The notes below the pieces were generated by a model. The model was not told where the DNA came from, did not search any database, and worked only from the letters and a program-made list of their open reading frames with translations. The translations under genes were made by a program, and so were the position numbers. A stretch of 64,000 nucleotides of DNA from Shewanella piezotolerans WP3. Its GTDB lineage: Bacteria; Pseudomonadota; Gammaproteobacteria; Enterobacterales; Shewanellaceae. Location: assembly GCF_000014885.1 (NCBI RefSeq), contig NC_011566.1, positions 5,268,501 to 5,332,500 on the forward strand. The letters are read 5' to 3'. Below, in pieces: positions 33,726 through 42,749 of the stretch (position 1 is the stretch's first letter; every line of letters begins with the position of its first letter).

Positions 33726-35102
33726 TTGAAGCAGCCCACACAAATTAGCTGGGATCAGTCAATGATCGAAAAGTACAATTATAGCGGACCGCGTTATACC
33801 TCTTACCCGACGGCGCTAGAGTTCGACGATTCGTTTACCGAAGATCAATTGCTGACCTCCATCAAAAATAGCAAAAGTGATAAGCTTTCTCTTTATATTC
33901 ATATCCCATTTTGCGCAAAGCTTTGTTACTACTGTGGCTGTAATAAGGTCATCACACGCCACCAACATAAAGCTGATCAGTACATTGAATACCTAGCAGC
34001 TGAAATTGTTAAGCGTGCGCCGTTATTCAAAGACTATTTAGTCACCCAAATTCACTGGGGTGGCGGTACACCAACATTCTTGACTCCAGAGCAAATCCTA
34101 ACATTATCTGCACTTGTTAAAGCTAACTTTAACGTAGCAGAAGTCGGCGAGTACTCAATTGAAGTCGACCCACGTGAAATTGAGCTGTCTATGCTAGACA
34201 CCCTAAAAGAAGCGGGCTTCAACCGTATCTCTATTGGTGTGCAAGATTTCAATAAGAAAGTACAAATTGCGGTTAACCGTGAACAAGATGAACAGTTCAT
34301 TTTTGACCTGATGGCACGCGCAAAAGAGCTTGGCTTTGTTTCTACTAACATCGACCTTATCTACGGCTTGCCTCACCAGACACCAGAGACCTTTGCAGAA
34401 ACCATGCAACGCGTACTCGATCTCGATCCAGATCGTTTATCTGTCTTTAACTATGCTCACCTGCCATCACGTTTTGCAGCGCAGCGTAAGATTAAAGATG
34501 AAGACTTAGCGTCTCCACAGCAAAAGCTAGATATGTTGCATCAAACAATCGAAACCTTAACGGGCGCCGGTTACCAATATATCGGTATGGACCACTTTGC
34601 TAAACCAGATGATGAATTATCAATTCTTCAAAATGAAGGTCGCTTGCACCGTAACTTCCAAGGCTACACGACCCAAGAAGAATGTGACCTACTTGGTTTA
34701 GGTGTTTCTTCAATTAGCCAGATTGGCGATTGTTACGCACAAAACCAAAAAGATGTCCGTCCTTACTTCGAATCTATCGATGCTAACGGCCATGCACTTT
34801 GGAAAGGTTGTGGCTTAAACCGTGACGATGAAATTCGTCGCGTAGTGATTAAGCAGCTTATCTGTCACTTCGACCTAGATATGGCACAAATTGAAGAGAA
34901 GCTGAATATCAACTTCGAAGAGTACTTTGTAGAAGACTTAAAGCTACTGCAAACGTTCATTGACGATAAGCTAGTCGACATCACAGATAGAAAGATCACC
35001 ATCAGCCCAACTGGCCGCTTGTTGATCCGTAACATCTGTATCTGTTTTGATGTTTACTACCGTGAGAAAGCAAGACAGCAGCAGTTCTCACGCGTTATCT
35101 AG
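33726..35102 (+). CDS. hemN: Oxygen-independent coproporphyrinogen III oxidase HemN
   Basis: A radical-SAM enzyme of 458 residues from the preferred start, very near the 457 of E. coli. It decarboxylates coproporphyrinogen III to protoporphyrinogen IX under low oxygen. The iron-sulfur CxxxCxxC is 'IPFCAKLCYYCGC', 'HWGGGTPTFL' follows, and 'NLRISIGVQDF'-type and 'IDLIYGLPHQT' blocks are present. The start is TTG with a perfect GGAGG seven bases upstream, giving MKQPTQISWDQ; an ATG 48 bases earlier has no ribosome site and adds non-conserved residues. Confidence 0.95.
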   Translation: MKQPTQISWDQSMIEKYNYSGPRYTSYPTALEFDDSFTEDQLLTSIKNSKSDKLSLYIHIPFCAKLCYYCGCNKVITRHQHKADQYIEYLAAEIVKRAPLFKDYLVTQIHWGGGTPTFLTPEQILTLSALVKANFNVAEVGEYSIEVDPREIELSMLDTLKEAGFNRISIGVQDFNKKVQIAVNREQDEQFIFDLMARAKELGFVSTNIDLIYGLPHQTPETFAETMQRVLDLDPDRLSVFNYAHLPSRFAAQRKIKDEDLASPQQKLDMLHQTIETLTGAGYQYIGMDHFAKPDDELSILQNEGRLHRNFQGYTTQEECDLLGLGVSSISQIGDCYAQNQKDVRPYFESIDANGHALWKGCGLNRDDEIRRVVIKQLICHFDLDMAQIEEKLNINFEEYFVEDLKLLQTFIDDKLVDITDRKITISPTGRLLIRNICICFDVYYREKARQQQFSRVI

Positions 35103-35133
35103 TCTTATACTAATTAGCATTAGATAACCTCAT

Positions 35134-35160
35134 AAAAAACCGGCTAAGGCCGGTTTTTTT
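35134..35160 (+). terminator. Terminator of hemN
   Basis: AAAAAACCGGC and GCCGGTTTTTTT with a TAAG loop: a strong rho-independent terminator. Confidence 0.92.
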
Positions 35161-35310
35161 GTACCTGCCGTATAACCCCTTATAAAGTCAGATAAGCTCA
35201 ATCATAAAGGCCATACTTCTCATAACATTTGGTATAACTTTCCTACGTGACCTTTAACAACACAATAGGCATAATCGAGCTTACAATAATAACAAAATCA
35301 CGGACATATC

Positions 35311-37107
35311 ATGTATAAATACCTACTACCCTCGGTGTTAATTATCGGCTTAAGCGCCTGTCAAACCGCCCCAACCTCGTCAGTTAGCGAACCTAGCGCT
35401 ACCACTGCGCCGATAAAATCACAGATAAACGCACAACTGCAACAAGCTATCGATACCTCTTGGCAGATCTCTTTAGATGAAAGCCCAAGCCTTGCCTACT
35501 CTTTGGGTGCTCAATCAGCGGCGGGAAAATTACAAAACTTATCACCAGAGTCACTGGCATCACTCAACCAGCGTCGCATTGAATTACTCAGCCAGATAAA
35601 AGCACTAAACCGAGCAGAGTTAAGTGCTGACGACGTTATTAATGCTAAAATCCTGCAGGACCAAGTACAGAATAGTGTTGACCAATATCGCTATAAAGAT
35701 CACTACATTCCCCTGTCTGCAGAAAGTGGCTTTCATGCCTATATAGCTTCTATCTCAAAAGGGCGATTTGCAAAAGTTGAAGACTATCAAAATTACATCA
35801 GCCAACTTAAAGCGCTACCTACTTACTTTGCTCAGCAAACCTACTGGTTAAAACAGGGTCTTAAAGCAGGAATTACGCCGGCAAAAGTCACCCTTAATGG
35901 CTTTGAAACAAGTATCAGCGCCTTCATAGTGCCAGCAAAAGAAAGTGGTTATTACGGCCCTTTTACTGAGTACCCTGAGTATTTCACTGCCGCAGAAAAA
36001 GTCGCGCTCACCGAGCAAGGCTTAGCATTGGTTACAGATACCGTGCTACCAGAGTATCAAGCGTTTTACGATTTCATGGTCAATGAGTATATACCCAATG
36101 CCCGTAATGACATCGCCGCTTCAAAGCTACCCGACGGTGAAGCATTCTACGAAAATAGAGTACGTTACTACACGACTTTAGACATGACTTCAGATGAAGT
36201 GCATCAACTGGGGTTAAGCGAAGTTAAACGTATTCGCGCCGAGATGCAGCAGATCATCGACGAATTGGAGTTTGAAGGGAGTTTTGCTGACTTCTTACAC
36301 TTCTTAAGAACCGATCCACAGTTTTACCCTAAAACGGCTGAGGAGCTACTAAAGGAAGCGGCCTATATTGCTAAGAAAGCCGATGCCATGCTACCTAAGT
36401 ACTTTGGTAAGCTGCCACGCCAACCTTACGGTATAGCACCAGTGCCTGCGGAAATAGCCCCAAAGTACACAACCGGCAGATACTCTGGCTCCAACCGTGA
36501 CGATGAGCCCGGCTATTACTGGGTCAATACCTATGCACTCGATAAACGCCCTTTGTATGAGATGGAAGCCCTAACATTGCATGAAGCGGTGCCTGGTCAT
36601 CATCTACAAATCTCACTCAATCGTGAGTTAACCGATCTGCCTGATTTTAGACGTTACAGCTATATTTCTGCATTTGGCGAAGGCTGGGGACTTTACTCTG
36701 AGTACCTAGGGTTAGAGGCAGGGTTTTACCAAGATCCATACAGCAATTTTGGTCGCCTAACCTATGAGATGTGGCGCGCAGCAAGATTAGTTGTCGATAC
36801 AGGCATGCATGCCAAAGGCTGGAGCCGTCAACAAGCGATGGACTTTATGGCAAGTAACACGGCCCTGTCGCTGCATAATGTTACCACCGAAATCGACCGG
36901 TACATCTCTTGGCCTGGACAGGCTCTGTCTTACAAGATTGGCGAGTTAACAATTAAGCGCCTGCGTGCTCAAGCCGAACAAGCACTAGGCGAGAATTTTG
37001 ATATTCGAGCTTTTCACGACGCAGTATTAGCCAATGGATCAGTGCCAATGTCGATTCTTGAGCAGCAAATTAACGACTTCATCAAGCAACAGCAAGCCGC
37101 ACTATAA
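35311..37107 (+). CDS. DUF885-family lipoprotein, peptidase-like
   Basis: A 598-residue protein with a lipoprotein signal (lipobox L-S-A-C, Cys17), so anchored to a membrane on the periplasmic side. DUF885 proteins resemble zinc carboxypeptidases: 'EALTLHEAVPGHHLQISL' carries the HExxxxH-like signature, with 'AFGEGWGLYSEYLGLEAGFY' providing the downstream glutamates. 'TGRYSGSNRDDEPGYYWVNT' is another conserved block. The length is typical. The natural substrate is unknown. Confidence 0.88.
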   Translation: MYKYLLPSVLIIGLSACQTAPTSSVSEPSATTAPIKSQINAQLQQAIDTSWQISLDESPSLAYSLGAQSAAGKLQNLSPESLASLNQRRIELLSQIKALNRAELSADDVINAKILQDQVQNSVDQYRYKDHYIPLSAESGFHAYIASISKGRFAKVEDYQNYISQLKALPTYFAQQTYWLKQGLKAGITPAKVTLNGFETSISAFIVPAKESGYYGPFTEYPEYFTAAEKVALTEQGLALVTDTVLPEYQAFYDFMVNEYIPNARNDIAASKLPDGEAFYENRVRYYTTLDMTSDEVHQLGLSEVKRIRAEMQQIIDELEFEGSFADFLHFLRTDPQFYPKTAEELLKEAAYIAKKADAMLPKYFGKLPRQPYGIAPVPAEIAPKYTTGRYSGSNRDDEPGYYWVNTYALDKRPLYEMEALTLHEAVPGHHLQISLNRELTDLPDFRRYSYISAFGEGWGLYSEYLGLEAGFYQDPYSNFGRLTYEMWRAARLVVDTGMHAKGWSRQQAMDFMASNTALSLHNVTTEIDRYISWPGQALSYKIGELTIKRLRAQAEQALGENFDIRAFHDAVLANGSVPMSILEQQINDFIKQQQAAL

Positions 37108-37124
37108 TAGCAATCAGTATATCA

Positions 37125-37148
37125 ATGGCCGCAATAAGCGGCCATTTT
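37125..37148 (+). terminator. Terminator after the DUF885 gene
   Basis: AATGGCCGC and GCGGCCATT form a 9-bp stem around AATAA followed by TTT. Confidence 0.75.
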
Positions 37149-37203
37149 ATCCCCACAAGGAGTTTGCTACACTGCAGCTAACCTTATTCTTTAGATAATC
37201 ATT

Positions 37204-38181
37204 ATGCCGAATGCCGCTGAGCCCGCTCCATCATTAAGCACTGCAAGTTCCTTTTCATCAGAGCATCACCTCAATAGCCCAGAACAAACTGCATTTTGGC
37301 AGCAAGTGACTCAATCAAGTTTCAAAGCAAATGATGATGTCAGCCTGGCTTATGCCTGCATCATCAATCCAAATAGCATAGGAACAATTGTACTCAGTAG
37401 CGGCCGAGTTGAGTCCTATTTGAAGTATAAAGAGTTGATGTTTGATCTGTACCTGCAAGGTTACAGTTTATTTGCCATTGACCATCGTGGACAGGGCCTT
37501 TCCAGCAGAACAACCACAGATCCACATAAAGGACATATCGACAAATTCCAGCGTTATGTCGACGATTTTGGCGATTTTATCAACAAAGTTGTAAAGCCAC
37601 AGCCAGAAGAAGATTACTTTCTAGTAGGACATTCCATGGGAGGCGCAATTGGTACTTTATACCTAGAGCAGCATTCAGGAGTGTTTAAAGCCGCCGTTTT
37701 TTCTGCACCTATGTATGGCATTAAACTACCTTTGCCTAAACGCTTTATTCGTTGGTTAGCAGCACGACTCGATAATCATAACAAACAGCAACCAAATTAT
37801 GTATTGGGTGGCAAAGGTTACCATGCAGATGAGTTCGACAAGAACGATCTCACCAACAGTAAACTGCGTTACCAAGATTATCGCAAACTCTATGAGCAAG
37901 AGCCCAAGTTACAGCTAGGTTCGCCGACTAATCATTGGCTGGTAGAGTCAATCGACGCCGGCGATGATGCCATTAAGGCCGCACAGAATATTGATATTCC
38001 CTTGCTAGTATTGCAAGCTGAAGAAGACACTATTGTCAGTAATACCGCTCAAAAAAAAGCGGCTACAGGTCAATGCAAGCTGCTCAAAATTCCCTATGCT
38101 CGCCATGAAATATTCATGGAGCGCGATAAGGCCAGAAACCTAGCCCTAAGCGCACTGCTGGCATTTTTACAGCAAACTTAA
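37204..38181 (+). CDS. pldB: Alpha/beta hydrolase, lysophospholipase L2-like (PldB)
   Basis: A 325-residue serine hydrolase. The nucleophile elbow is GHSMGG with Ser144, the oxyanion region 'SSGRVESYLKYKELMFDLYLQGYSLFAIDHRGQGLSSR' is typical of PldB, and the acid/histidine are 'AEEDTIVS' and 'YARHEIFME'. The block 'YVLGGKGYH' to 'LGSPTNHWL' is PldB-specific. It hydrolyses lysophospholipids at the inner membrane, and no signal peptide is seen. It lies convergent with flhA. Confidence 0.88.
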   Translation: MPNAAEPAPSLSTASSFSSEHHLNSPEQTAFWQQVTQSSFKANDDVSLAYACIINPNSIGTIVLSSGRVESYLKYKELMFDLYLQGYSLFAIDHRGQGLSSRTTTDPHKGHIDKFQRYVDDFGDFINKVVKPQPEEDYFLVGHSMGGAIGTLYLEQHSGVFKAAVFSAPMYGIKLPLPKRFIRWLAARLDNHNKQQPNYVLGGKGYHADEFDKNDLTNSKLRYQDYRKLYEQEPKLQLGSPTNHWLVESIDAGDDAIKAAQNIDIPLLVLQAEEDTIVSNTAQKKAATGQCKLLKIPYARHEIFMERDKARNLALSALLAFLQQT

Positions 38182-38197
38182 ACCCCCCTCATGCTCA

Positions 38198-38230
38198 ATT
38201 GCTATTTGGCCTAATAGGTCAAATAGCAAT
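38198..38230. terminator. Bidirectional terminator between pldB and the lateral flagellar operon
   Basis: ATTGCTATTTG and CAAATAGCAAT, extended inward by CCT/AGG around AAT, give a stem of about 15 bp. A T-rich tail follows on the plus strand. Confidence 0.75.
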
Positions 38231-38233
38231 TTA

Positions 38234-40315
38234 TTATCCTAACTGCCCCGCCACCATTAGCTCTCGAGTCTCAGGGATCTCATTATATGACAGCACGTGC
38301 AAACCTCGGGCAAACGCTAATGCATACCGTGCCAAAATAGGTCTTAATTGCGGCGAGACCAGCAGCAATGGGCTATGACCATGCTCTTTTGCTTGCGCCA
38401 GTAACTCTGGCATCCTTTGCTGTAACTGTGCCAGTAGTTGCGGATCAACCGGAAAACTATCCAGTGCAACCTTGCCCTGCTGCTGGGCTTGGTTAAGCGC
38501 AGTGATCAGGGTCTGTTCCAACTCTGGCGCCAAGGTCATCACATTCAATTTAGGCTCTGCACCGACGATTGAGTGCAAAATTGTATTTCTCAGTGCGCAG
38601 CGAACATCTGCCGCCAGCAATACTGGATCTTTACTATTCTCGCTGCAATCAAGCAAAGTAGTAGCAATGGTGCGAATATCTTTCAAAGAGACCTGCTCTT
38701 TCAACAGCAACCTAAATACTTTGAGCTGTAAAATAGGAGGTAGTGCAGCATTAAGCGACTCAGCAAGCTTAGGTGATTGTTTCGCTAGGCGATCGCTCAA
38801 TGCCAGAACGTCATCATGCTGCAACATATCTGGAAGTGACTCCCGGATCAATTTACTAACATGGGTGGCAATCACAGTGGCATTGTCTACAACTGAATAG
38901 CCGAGGTTAAGCGCATTGGCTTTAGCTTCTTGTTCAATCCAAGTTGCGTCCATCTGATAAGCAGGCTCTTTGGTAATAACACCATCTATATCTCCAAATA
39001 CAGGACCACTTTTAATTGCCATCAACCGCTCAGGATCCAGCTCTGCAGATACCACAGGGTTACCCATTAAACTGATTTGATACGCATTCGGGGCTAACGA
39101 CAAATTGTCCCTAACTCTAACTTCTGCCAGAAGAAAACCAGCCTGTTCAGACAGCGTTCTGCGTATCCCCGTTAAGCGCTTTTGCAGCTCGGCACCTTTG
39201 CTGCGCTCAACCAAGTGTACCAAGCGATATCCCAGTCTTACTTCAATCAAATCAGTGAATGGCAAAGCATCCCAACTAGGGGCCGAAGGCTCACTTAAGT
39301 TAGTTTCGATTTGAGCTTCGACTTTCGACTCTGCTATCACAGGATTGCGCTGACTCTGTTTCCAGGCAGAAAAACCAAGTAAAGCGGCAAAGGCTAGAAA
39401 GACAAAAGTAGGCATTCCAGGTACTAAGCCTAAGATCAGCATGACGATGGCGGCCGTGGCTAATGTTTTAGGGTTAGCCAGAAGTTGTTGTCGCAACTGC
39501 TCGGGCATCTCTTCGGCGTCCGAGACACGCGTAACAATGATCGCCGCAGCTGTCGCTAATAACAGTGATGGGATCTGCGCCACTAAGCCATCGCCAATCG
39601 TCAGTAAAGCAAAGGTTTTAAAGGCTTCGGCTGCACTAAGGTCATGCATGAAGACCCCAATAGCGAGACCGCCCAGCATATTGATGGCTAAAATTAGAAT
39701 CCCTGCAATGGCATCACCACGAACAAACTTGGAGGCACCATCCATAGAACCGTAGAAATCAGCCTCGCGTGCCACCTCTTGTCGACGATCTCTTGCTTGC
39801 TCTTGGGTCAAGATCCCCGCATTTAGATCGGCATCAATTGCCATCTGTTTACCGGGCAATGCATCGAGTGTGAAACGCGCTGACACTTCAGAAATTCGTT
39901 CGCCACCTTTAGTGATCACCACAAAGTTGATGATCATTAAGATCAAAAATATTACCGCACCAACCACATAGTTGCCGCCAATCACCACCTCACCAAAAGC
40001 TTGAATCACTTTACCAGCAGCATCACCACCTTGATGCCCTTCTATCAATACCACCCGCGTAGAAGCAACATTCAAGGTTAAGCGCAAAAGCGTCGCCAGT
40101 AACAACACTGTAGGGAATACCGAGAACTCTAGTGGTCGCCGAATCGATACGCCAACAAGTAACACCATCACCGCCAATACAATATTGAAGGTAAAGAGAA
40201 TATCCAGTAGGAATGGCGGTAAAGGTAAAATCACCATTGCCAAAATGGTGAGTAGCATAATCGGAATGCCGATATAGCTTGGACTGCCGGAAAAAGTGCG
40301 CGAGAACCAGTTCAT
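38234..40315 (-). CDS. flhA: Lateral flagellar export-gate protein FlhA
   Basis: A 693-residue FHIPEP-family protein, the last gene of the minus-strand lateral flagellar operon. The N-terminal half holds about eight membrane segments with 'PLPPFLLDILFTFNIVLAVMVLL' and the FHIPEP block 'RFTLDALPGKQMAIDADLNAGILTQEQARDRR'. The C-terminal cytosolic half forms the nonameric docking ring for chaperone-substrate pairs. The start lies 15 bp after the flhB stop. Assignment to the lateral rather than the polar system follows from the neighbours lafK and motY. Confidence 0.95.
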   Translation of the reverse strand: MNWFSRTFSGSPSYIGIPIMLLTILAMVILPLPPFLLDILFTFNIVLAVMVLLVGVSIRRPLEFSVFPTVLLLATLLRLTLNVASTRVVLIEGHQGGDAAGKVIQAFGEVVIGGNYVVGAVIFLILMIINFVVITKGGERISEVSARFTLDALPGKQMAIDADLNAGILTQEQARDRRQEVAREADFYGSMDGASKFVRGDAIAGILILAINMLGGLAIGVFMHDLSAAEAFKTFALLTIGDGLVAQIPSLLLATAAAIIVTRVSDAEEMPEQLRQQLLANPKTLATAAIVMLILGLVPGMPTFVFLAFAALLGFSAWKQSQRNPVIAESKVEAQIETNLSEPSAPSWDALPFTDLIEVRLGYRLVHLVERSKGAELQKRLTGIRRTLSEQAGFLLAEVRVRDNLSLAPNAYQISLMGNPVVSAELDPERLMAIKSGPVFGDIDGVITKEPAYQMDATWIEQEAKANALNLGYSVVDNATVIATHVSKLIRESLPDMLQHDDVLALSDRLAKQSPKLAESLNAALPPILQLKVFRLLLKEQVSLKDIRTIATTLLDCSENSKDPVLLAADVRCALRNTILHSIVGAEPKLNVMTLAPELEQTLITALNQAQQQGKVALDSFPVDPQLLAQLQQRMPELLAQAKEHGHSPLLLVSPQLRPILARYALAFARGLHVLSYNEIPETRELMVAGQLG

Positions 40316-40330
40316 GAAATCGAATATCCT

Positions 40331-41464
40331 TTAGTCGTGTCGTAAGTTTTTCGGAATAAAAAAGTGTGGTAACGGCTCGGGCTGAGCTTGCTTACCCTGT
40401 CTTGCGGCTTTGATTTGCAGCACATAAGTTAAAACATGAGCAATTGCGATAAAGAGCGCTGCGGGGATCTGCTGATCCACTTTTGTAGAGTAATAAATAG
40501 CGCGAGTTAGTGGCGGCAGCTCAATAACCTCGACATCATGGCGTTTAGCCACTTCACGCATATGCAGCGCGAGCTCATCTGTGCCTTTTGTCAGCACATA
40601 AGGCGCGTCAGCTTTATCAATGTCATATTTAAGTGCTACAGCATAGTGGGTCGGATTAACTAACAACACATCGGCTTTTGGGACTGATATATCGGCTCGA
40701 GACCGACTAATACGTTGTTGCATTTGTCGTATTTTCGCTTTGATTTCAGGCTTGCCATCTTGCTGCTTATGCTCATCTTTCACCTCCTGCAGAGACATTT
40801 TTAGCTCATTGTGGTGATGCCAATATTGGTAAGGCACATCAATAAAGGTAATAAGCAGTAGACCGAGCCCTAGAAAAAACATCCCAAGCGATAACATCTC
40901 GATGCCTTTAGATACCGCTTCATCTACCGGTAACTGATTAAAGCTCAGCAATGTTTGTAGATTTTTCTCAAGAAAGAGCCACATAATGCCCATCAACAAC
41001 ACAATCTTCAGAATCGACTTAACTAACTCAACTAAAGACTTCACCGATGCCATTCGACCTATACCGGCGATAGGATCAATTCGGCTGTATTTAAATGCCG
41101 CATTTTTAAAGTTAAATATTGGCCCACCAGGCATTGCTCCTGCGACCATAGCGATCAAGGCAACCATCAGAAAAAGCGGCCCAAGTATATTCAGCACCTC
41201 TAATAATGATTGCCCTAAGTGGCGCATCATCATGCCAGGCTCATCCAGTTGCGCCTTGGTAAATGACATATTGGTACGCGTCATCTTTGCCACTTTAGCA
41301 GCAATCCAATCCGCACTGGTGGTCAGCATTAATGAGCAGCCAATAATAAGTGCCGATGAAGCGAGGTCTTTAGAGCGAGGAACTTGGCCTTCACTCTTAG
41401 CCTTTTTAAGCTTCTGTGGTGTGGCTTGTTCAGTTTTACTTTGGCCACTATCTTTATTGCTCAT
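40331..41464 (-). CDS. flhB: Lateral flagellar export switch protein FlhB
   Basis: About 377 residues with four membrane segments and a C-terminal cytosolic domain carrying the autocleavage motif NPTHYA ('VLLVNPTHYAVALKYD'). Self-cleavage there switches export from hook to filament substrates. The N-terminus 'SKTEQATPQKLKKAKSEGQVPRSKDL' is characteristic. The start ATG overlaps the fliR stop (ATGA). An upstream in-frame extension of 16 codons lies inside fliR and is rejected. Confidence 0.95.
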   Translation of the reverse strand: MSNKDSGQSKTEQATPQKLKKAKSEGQVPRSKDLASSALIIGCSLMLTTSADWIAAKVAKMTRTNMSFTKAQLDEPGMMMRHLGQSLLEVLNILGPLFLMVALIAMVAGAMPGGPIFNFKNAAFKYSRIDPIAGIGRMASVKSLVELVKSILKIVLLMGIMWLFLEKNLQTLLSFNQLPVDEAVSKGIEMLSLGMFFLGLGLLLITFIDVPYQYWHHHNELKMSLQEVKDEHKQQDGKPEIKAKIRQMQQRISRSRADISVPKADVLLVNPTHYAVALKYDIDKADAPYVLTKGTDELALHMREVAKRHDVEVIELPPLTRAIYYSTKVDQQIPAALFIAIAHVLTYVLQIKAARQGKQAQPEPLPHFFIPKNLRHD

Positions 41465-42240
41465 GGCACACCACCAATAAATTGATACATGGCCGAGAGA
41501 GCATCTAAACACAAGTCACTATAGCGACTAGGTAGCCCGCTAAAAGAGAAGAACACACACAAAAGGCCCATTAGCATCGACATTGGGAAGCCCAAAGCAA
41601 ACACATTTAAAGAGGGCGCAGCGCGGCTTAACACCCCAAAAGTGACATTCACCATTAACATCGCCAGCACAGCAGGTAGTGCCAACATGAATGAAGCCGC
41701 AAAAATCCAACTTATTCGGCCAATGAGTCCCATTAAAGGCAGGTCAAACACCCCCATCCCAATCGGCCAGAGTCGAAAACTGTCAACCAAGATGCCCAAC
41801 GCCACGAGATGACCATCCAATGCAAGAAAAAGCAGCGTGCCATAAAGCAAAAACCACTGCCCTAGAATAGGGTTCGAGCCGCCATTTGCCGGATCATTCA
41901 TGATCGCCATTGCTAACCCCATCTGCATTGACATCATCGCGCCGACTAGGGACATAACATGGATCATAATGGTCAAGAATAACGCCAACATAAAACCAAC
42001 CAACAGTTGCTCTATGCCGAGAAACAATGCTTGTAGCGAGATAGCATCCACTTCAGGAAAAGGTGGCAGAATTGGCGCAATCAATACCGAGATGCTAATG
42101 GCTAAAAGAATACGCACCATCACAGGAACATAGCTACTGCCCAGAAACGGCATCACCATAAAGGCGCCCATAATTCGACAAAACGGCCACCAAAATGTTG
42201 CTATAAAGGTACTGATTTGCACCGCAGTGAGCGACAGCAT
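41461..42240 (-). CDS. fliR: Lateral flagellar export-gate protein FliR
   Basis: A 259-residue multi-pass membrane protein with about six hydrophobic segments. 'FWWPFCRIMGAFMVMPFLGSSYVPVMVRILLAISISVLIAP' and 'GAMMSMQMGLAMAIMNDPANGGSNPILGQWFLL' are strong FliR/HrcT-type blocks. With FliP and FliQ it forms the export gate pore. Translationally coupled to flhB. Confidence 0.95.
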   Translation of the reverse strand: MLSLTAVQISTFIATFWWPFCRIMGAFMVMPFLGSSYVPVMVRILLAISISVLIAPILPPFPEVDAISLQALFLGIEQLLVGFMLALFLTIMIHVMSLVGAMMSMQMGLAMAIMNDPANGGSNPILGQWFLLYGTLLFLALDGHLVALGILVDSFRLWPIGMGVFDLPLMGLIGRISWIFAASFMLALPAVLAMLMVNVTFGVLSRAAPSLNVFALGFPMSMLMGLLCVFFSFSGLPSRYSDLCLDALSAMYQFIGGVP

Positions 42241-42283
42241 TAAGCGCGTGCCTCTGCCAAGATTAACGTCCGCGCCATCTTCA

Positions 42284-42553
42284 TCAACCTATGATATGCG
42301 GAATATTGAGGAATAAGCGTTGAAACAAGTCGCTTATCTGCTGTAATAACCACTCCCCTGCAAAGAGCACCATCAATAAGGTCAATACCAGTCGCGGCAA
42401 AAAGCTAAGGGTTTGCTCATTCACCTGTGTAGCCGCTTGAAATACCGCAATCAACAGACCAACCAGTAATCCAGGAACAACCAGCACCCCGACCATCGCC
42501 ACCACCAAAAAAATAGCTTCTGCAAACATAGATGTCAGTTCATTTACATCCAT
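42284..42553 (-). CDS. fliQ: Lateral flagellar export-gate protein FliQ
   Basis: An 89-residue protein with two membrane helices and the family blocks 'VPGLLVGLLIAVFQAATQVNEQTLSFLPRLV' and 'GEWLLQQISDLFQ'. The length is standard. Its ATG lies four bases after the stop of a small upstream ORF, suggesting translational coupling. Confidence 0.95.
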   Translation of the reverse strand: MDVNELTSMFAEAIFLVVAMVGVLVVPGLLVGLLIAVFQAATQVNEQTLSFLPRLVLTLLMVLFAGEWLLQQISDLFQRLFLNIPHIIG

Positions 42554-42557
42554 ATTT

Positions 42558-42707
42558 CTACCCGTTCCTGTACAGCAGAAAGTTGATGACCATCAACCAA
42601 TCATTGACCAGCACTAATACAATCATTAGTACTCCCGATACCATGAAACAACCATCACCAATCGAAGCCCAAGGGCTCTGTTGTTGCTCTGTGCCTCTAA
42701 TACTCAT
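42558..42707 (-). CDS. Small membrane-protein ORF between fliP and fliQ (49 residues)
   Basis: A 49-residue frame beginning MSIRGTEQQQSPWAS, with a hydrophobic stretch (about residues 19-45, 'GCFMVSGVLMIVLVLVNDWLMVINFLLY') long enough for one helix or a tight hairpin, and ending RNG. AGGA stands eight bases before the ATG, and an ATG six bases earlier is too close to it. The stop is four bases before fliQ and the start 42 bases after fliP, so it fills the gap in an otherwise tight operon. I do not recognise a family. It is not a normal FliO, which lies before fliP and has a longer cytosolic tail. Confidence 0.6.
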   Translation of the reverse strand: MSIRGTEQQQSPWASIGDGCFMVSGVLMIVLVLVNDWLMVINFLLYRNG

Positions 42708-42749
42708 CAGCATTTTCCTTTCTAATAACCCAATACCAAGTTAAGGCAG

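Noticed and set aside
42558..42707. Calling the small fliP-fliQ ORF FliO
   Set aside because: FliO is normally encoded before fliP and has a longer cytosolic domain after the membrane segment; this frame has only a short hydrophobic core.
42532..42744. Plus-strand 70-codon frame between fliP and fliQ
   Set aside because: It is the antisense of the small minus-strand ORF, which has a ribosome site and fits the operon; the plus-strand frame has neither.
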